Positions 62,271 through 64,000 of a stretch of DNA of 64,000 bases are shown in pieces. Position numbers and translations under genes: made by a program. The stretch is from Rufibacter sp. LB8. GTDB taxonomy: Bacteria > Bacteroidota > Bacteroidia > Cytophagales > Hymenobacteraceae. Every line of letters starts with the position of its first letter. The stretch's first letter is position 1. The notes beneath the pieces are model-generated. The model ran no database searches and had not been told where the DNA came from. It was given only the letters and a program-made list of their open reading frames with translations. The stretch is from positions 1,302,001-1,366,000 of the forward strand of contig NZ_JADALJ010000001.1 in NCBI RefSeq assembly GCF_014876185.1, in the 5' to 3' direction.

Positions 62271-63944
62271 CTTGTAGTATCATTAGTGGCGGGCGTTTGT
62301 CTGGGCTTGCAGGTGCAGGCCCAGACAAACGCTGACCTTAACACGCGCCTGGAGAACGGCCGCCTGTTGGTGGAGCAGCAGAAATATGAGTTGGCCATGG
62401 CTGAGCTGTTGCCCATCACGGCAGCGGCCACCGGCAAAACCTATGCACCCAACGCCGCTTTTCTATACAGTGTGGCCGCCACCCGCCAGAAGAAGTGGAC
62501 CGAAGCCGATAAAATGCTCACGCAACTGACCACCGACCACCCCACCTGGCCGGGCTTGGCAGATGCGCAATATTTGCACGGGCAAGTATTGTTCGAGAAA
62601 AAGGAATATTTGCGGGCGCTCAATGCCTTGGCTCCTATTCAAGACGCAAGGCTGCAAGCCGAGGCGGCCAATATGAAACGCCATTACGCCCTGCAACTCA
62701 CAGACAAAGGCACGTTTCAGTATTTGCTCCGGCAGTTTCCGCAAGACGCTACCCTGGCCAAAGCCTACGCCGACAAGTTGGTGGGCGGCTGGTTCACCGA
62801 GCAGGACAGGCCACAGTTGGAAAGCCTGGTTCGACAGTTCAACTTAGACAGAAGCTACCTCCAGCGCACGGCGGCCATCAAAAAGAATGAATACAACGTG
62901 GCAGTGCTGCTGCCATTCAATCTGCCGGCCCAGGGCGTGCGGGTAGACAAGAAAAACCTGTACGTCACGGACTTTTACGCTGGCATGCTGGCGGCGCAGG
63001 ACTCCTTGCAGAAACAAGGAATTCGGGTGAATCTTTTCCCTTATGACACCGGCAATGACACTGCGCAGGTAAGACAGGTCATGAATTTGCTCGAAATGAG
63101 CACCATGGACGTGGTGGTGGGCCCCATTTTTAAAGGAAGCAGTGCCTTTGCCGCCAAAATTGCTCAGCAGCGCAACCTGAACATGGTTAATCCATTCTCA
63201 GATGACCTGGACATTGTAAAAGGCAACCCCTATCTGTATTTGATGGAAGCGTCTTTGGCCACCCAAGGGCAACGTGCCGCTACTTACGCTTACCAGACCT
63301 TCGCTAAAAAGACGGCGGTTTTGGTGTATGACAGCGAAAAAAATGACACCACCTTTGCCGGCAATTTCAGGAGAACCTACACTGCGTTGGGCGGAAAAGT
63401 GACGGCGGACAAAATAAACTCCAAGACGTCTGGCAGCGTGAGCGGCGCATTGGGCGGCGTGAATCTTAAAGATTTGGGCGTGTTGGTGGTGCAGAGTACG
63501 GCCAACAACGTGGCCTCTAGCACGGTCAGTTTTCTGGAGCAACGCGCCTCTAAAGTACCGGTGTTGGTACCGCAGACCTGGCTGGAGAACAACCAACTCA
63601 GTTTTCCGCAGTTAGATTTCCTGGAGATGTACTTCATGGCGCCCAAATACGTGGACCCAGAGAACCCGGCCATGCAGAGTTTCAAAAATGCGTACACTAT
63701 GAAATACAACCTGCCTCCCTCCTCGTTCACGTACAGCGGGTTTGAGCTGGTCAATTATTTCGGGCGGCAGTTGCATGAAAAAGGCTATGCGGCGCCTCTC
63801 AAATTGGGCACCGTGCAGCAGGGCGTGTTTTACCAGGGCCTAGGATTTCAGCATACCTCTGGCAAACTGGCGCAAGACAACCAGTACCTGCCCATTTTAA
63901 AACTGGAGAATAACCGCCTGCTGGTAGTCAACCCCATATTTTAA
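62259..63944 (+). CDS. TPR-containing periplasmic ligand-binding (LivK-like) protein
   Basis: This 561-residue exported protein has a signal peptide (residues 1-21, VQAQ), TPR-like helices to about residue 205, and then a type 1 periplasmic-binding domain. That domain has VAVLLPFNLPAQ near residue 219, then YAGMLAAQDSLQKQG and VVGPIFKGSS. The arrangement recalls LpoA-like regulators, where TPRs and a binding-protein fold sit in one chain, but no such role is proven here. It lies 30 bp after guaA. Its ATG is inside the changed right arm of palindrome copy 21. Confidence 0.85.
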   Translation: MKKRLVVSLVAGVCLGLQVQAQTNADLNTRLENGRLLVEQQKYELAMAELLPITAAATGKTYAPNAAFLYSVAATRQKKWTEADKMLTQLTTDHPTWPGLADAQYLHGQVLFEKKEYLRALNALAPIQDARLQAEAANMKRHYALQLTDKGTFQYLLRQFPQDATLAKAYADKLVGGWFTEQDRPQLESLVRQFNLDRSYLQRTAAIKKNEYNVAVLLPFNLPAQGVRVDKKNLYVTDFYAGMLAAQDSLQKQGIRVNLFPYDTGNDTAQVRQVMNLLEMSTMDVVVGPIFKGSSAFAAKIAQQRNLNMVNPFSDDLDIVKGNPYLYLMEASLATQGQRAATYAYQTFAKKTAVLVYDSEKNDTTFAGNFRRTYTALGGKVTADKINSKTSGSVSGALGGVNLKDLGVLVVQSTANNVASSTVSFLEQRASKVPVLVPQTWLENNQLSFPQLDFLEMYFMAPKYVDPENPAMQSFKNAYTMKYNLPPSSFTYSGFELVNYFGRQLHEKGYAAPLKLGTVQQGVFYQGLGFQHTSGKLAQDNQYLPILKLENNRLLVVNPIF

Positions 63945-64000
63945 GTTTTGGCCGAACCATCAAACTAAGTACTTATCTTTCTATTTATAAGTGACCAGTT

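Noticed and set aside
12-63944. Many long open frames opposite or out of phase with the named genes
   Set aside because: They overlap well-supported genes completely, lack family features and follow from the base bias of the real frame. The PspC gene at 33320-33538 was the one exception kept.
1-64000. Possible CRISPR array, tRNA, rRNA or prophage
   Set aside because: The regularly similar 40-bp sequences are far apart and palindromic, without spacers. No cloverleaf, rRNA segment, integrase or phage gene was seen by eye; a dedicated tRNA scan was not possible here.

Overview
The window looks like a chromosomal segment from a Bacteroidota bacterium, most probably a Cytophagales/Hymenobacteraceae-type organism (Rufibacter- or Pontibacter-like; this placement is inference). 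The evidence is a protein with a type B (gliding-motility/CHU_C) C-terminal secretion signal, promoters of the Bacteroidota form TTG-N17..23-TAnnTTTG, little sign of Shine-Dalgarno sequences, several TTG or GTG starts, many lipoproteins, and a DUF3098 gene between ftsX and uppP. No rRNA, tRNA, CRISPR array, prophage or complete insertion sequence was seen.

Layout. 1-9.4 kb: tsaD diverges from a giant tamB-like gene, followed by a tight ftsX-DUF3098-uppP-truB-ribF operon. 9.5-13.1 kb: a small membrane protein, a two-subunit 3-oxoacid CoA-transferase and an acetyltransferase-nitrilase fusion. 13.2-22.7 kb: first surface-glycan locus, with a chain-length (Wzz-like) protein, GDP-fucose synthesis (gmd, fcl), a flippase, glycosyltransferases, a Wzy-like polymerase and an O-antigen-ligase-like protein. 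22.8-27.4 kb: hisS, hutH and a T9SS cargo protein. 27.6-33.5 kb: an oxygenase, two glycosyltransferases, asnB, ybaB and a PspC gene. 33.7-37.9 kb: a TPR lipoprotein, pdhB, a small lipoprotein and a methyltransferase. 38.3-43.9 kb: a five-gene histidine-kinase/response-regulator cluster. 44-46.8 kb: DinB, guanine deaminase and ffh. 47-58.2 kb: second glycan locus (glycosyltransferases, deacetylase, flippase, methyltransferase, Gfo/Idh oxidoreductase, DegT aminotransferase), a lipoprotein and ftsE. 58.2-64 kb: a small conserved gene, a transaldolase-like enzyme, the SRP RNA gene, a lipoprotein, guaA and a TPR plus periplasmic-binding protein.

The most striking feature is not a gene. It is a family of 40-bp palindromes present in 21 intergenic copies, about one per 3 kb. 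The consensus left arm is CCGTTTTCGGGCTCATTT, the usual loop is CCAG, and the right arm is the reverse complement of the left. Almost every copy sits just downstream of a stop codon. At three places the palindrome supplies or surrounds a start codon, and at least two genes (the flippase at 16.6 kb and the T9SS protein at 25.7 kb) seem to carry an in-frame copy inside the coding sequence. This resembles in principle the Rickettsia palindromic elements. Two MITE-like elements (31,584-31,757 and 60,496-60,655) and an AT-rich inverted-repeat family (53.1 and 58.5 kb) add to the repeat load.

Functionally, the two glycan loci together could build and export a fucose-containing, possibly diacetamido-uronate-like polysaccharide. 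Ffh and SRP RNA form one targeting particle. FtsX and FtsE are encoded 50 kb apart. The five signalling genes read as one phosphorelay.
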